NCBI GenBank assembly: GCA_011525065.1
Contig: WTIY01000018.1
Span: 1-6,029 of the forward strand
Direction of reading: 5' to 3'
DNA: 6,029 bases
DNA from: Flavobacteriales bacterium
GTDB lineage: Bacteria; Bacteroidota; Bacteroidia; Flavobacteriales; Flavobacteriaceae
In this document: positions 5,639 through 6,029 of the stretch, piece after piece
Layout of the letters: each line of letters begins with the position of its first letter
Numbering within the stretch: the first letter of the stretch is position 1
Translations under genes and position numbers: made by a program
The notes under the pieces: generated by a model
Seen by the model: the letters and a program-made list of their open reading frames with translations, nothing else
The model's database searches: none
Told to the model about the DNA's origin: nothing

Positions 5639-6029
5639 ATCAATTCGCTTTCCCAACCACGGTAAGCCAAATAATCAAAGAGTTTTCTCTTTCTTTTGCT
5701 TTGGCTTTGTTCAGACCCAAGGGCGAGGAGTCTTTTTTCGACCAATTCATCGAAGACCTGTAAATATTCCCTTGAATCAATTTCGGCCAAACCCATTTTT
5801 ATGTTGTAGGCGCTAACCCCATGTTCTTTTAGCGCCCGTGTGATGCGCTGTTTACCCCATTTTTTTATGCGAAATTTACCTCGGGAAAAAGCCTGAGCAA
5901 ATCTTGTCTCATTCAAGAAATTATGCTGAATCAAATGCGTGATGATCACCTCTTGAGCTTCGGGAATCATGCGCATGTCACGTAACTTCTCTTCGACTTG
6001 ACGATGTGAGCGTTCTTGATAGGCACAAT
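5614..6029 (-). CDS. recX: RecX family regulator of RecA (N-terminus outside window)
   Basis: RecX binds RecA filaments and limits or modulates recombination and the SOS response in the cytoplasm. The frame is open to the window edge; 137 codons are visible (last full codon 6025-6027). The ATG at 5976 is internal, because the residues before it (CAYQERSHRQVEEKLRDM) are a typical RecX opening repeat. The helical pattern of RecX follows: a V-I-x-H-L-I...F-L-N-E-x-R-F-A-x-A-F segment, then FRIKKWGKQRITRALKEHGVS, and a C-terminal L-F-D-Y-L-A-Y-R-G-W-E segment. Together these form three-helix repeats rich in Lys and Arg. RecX in this phylum is usually about 150-160 residues, so roughly 15-20 are missing. 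No recA is in the window. The gene converges on the dioxygenase gene, and the two stop regions overlap. Confidence 0.93.
   Translation of the reverse strand, partial: CAYQERSHRQVEEKLRDMRMIPEAQEVIITHLIQHNFLNETRFAQAFSRGKFRIKKWGKQRITRALKEHGVSAYNIKMGLAEIDSREYLQVFDELVEKRLLALGSEQSQSKRKRKLFDYLAYRGWESELIYSALSRA
5617..5634. repeat. GC-rich hairpin in the convergent recX/dioxygenase overlap
   Basis: AGCGCG (5617-5622) pairs with CGCGCT (5629-5634) around the loop AGAAAG, inside the 25-nt region shared by the 3' ends of the two convergent genes. There is no T tract on either side of useful length, so it is not a standard intrinsic terminator; it may stabilise the transcript ends or simply be coding sequence for both proteins. 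Confidence 0.45.

Noticed and set aside
5974..5976. ATG at 5976 (minus strand) as the recX start
   Set aside because: The codons upstream encode a recognisable RecX N-terminal repeat, so the gene continues past the window edge.

Overview
The window looks like a piece of a chromosome from a member of the Bacteroidota, most likely a marine or aquatic flavobacterium. The reasons are the 501-residue F1 beta subunit with a long insert after the catalytic GER motif, a very short epsilon subunit, an atpD-atpC pair standing apart from the other ATP synthase genes, promoter-like TAnnTTTG boxes, A-rich leaders without Shine-Dalgarno sequences, and a BtuB-type TonB-dependent receptor. The genus cannot be named from this sequence alone.

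Layout. Positions 1-783 hold the 3' end of an SGNH/GDSL-type hydrolase gene, closed by a strong hairpin terminator (807-846). A Bacteroidota-style promoter (883-915) then drives atpD (967-2472) and atpC (2492-2767), 19 nt apart, closed by a textbook intrinsic terminator (2797-2820). After a short gap with a promoter-like box almost touching the start codon, a TonB-dependent outer-membrane receptor (2880-4754) overlaps by one base (TGATG) with a cupin-like/JmjC Fe(II)/2-oxoglutarate dioxygenase candidate (4754-5638). On the opposite strand a recX gene (5614 to beyond the window edge) converges on the dioxygenase gene and overlaps its 3' end by 25 nt.

How the genes work together. AtpD and AtpC are the catalytic beta and central-stalk epsilon subunits of F1Fo ATP synthase; the other subunits are not in the window. 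The receptor and the cupin-like protein are very probably translationally coupled and may form an uptake-plus-modification pair, reminiscent of the proteobacterial receptor/dioxygenase pairing PiuA-PiuC, but neither the substrate nor the target can be read from the sequence. RecX, a RecA modulator, and the SGNH hydrolase have no evident link to their neighbours.

Novelty. Most of the window is ordinary core genome. The least explained part is the receptor/cupin-like operon: its coupling, its possible near-leaderless start, a perfect inverted repeat in the signal-peptide region, and an atypical receptor C-terminus. No CRISPR array, tRNA, rRNA, insertion sequence or phage gene was seen. No intergenic stretch exceeds 300 bases.
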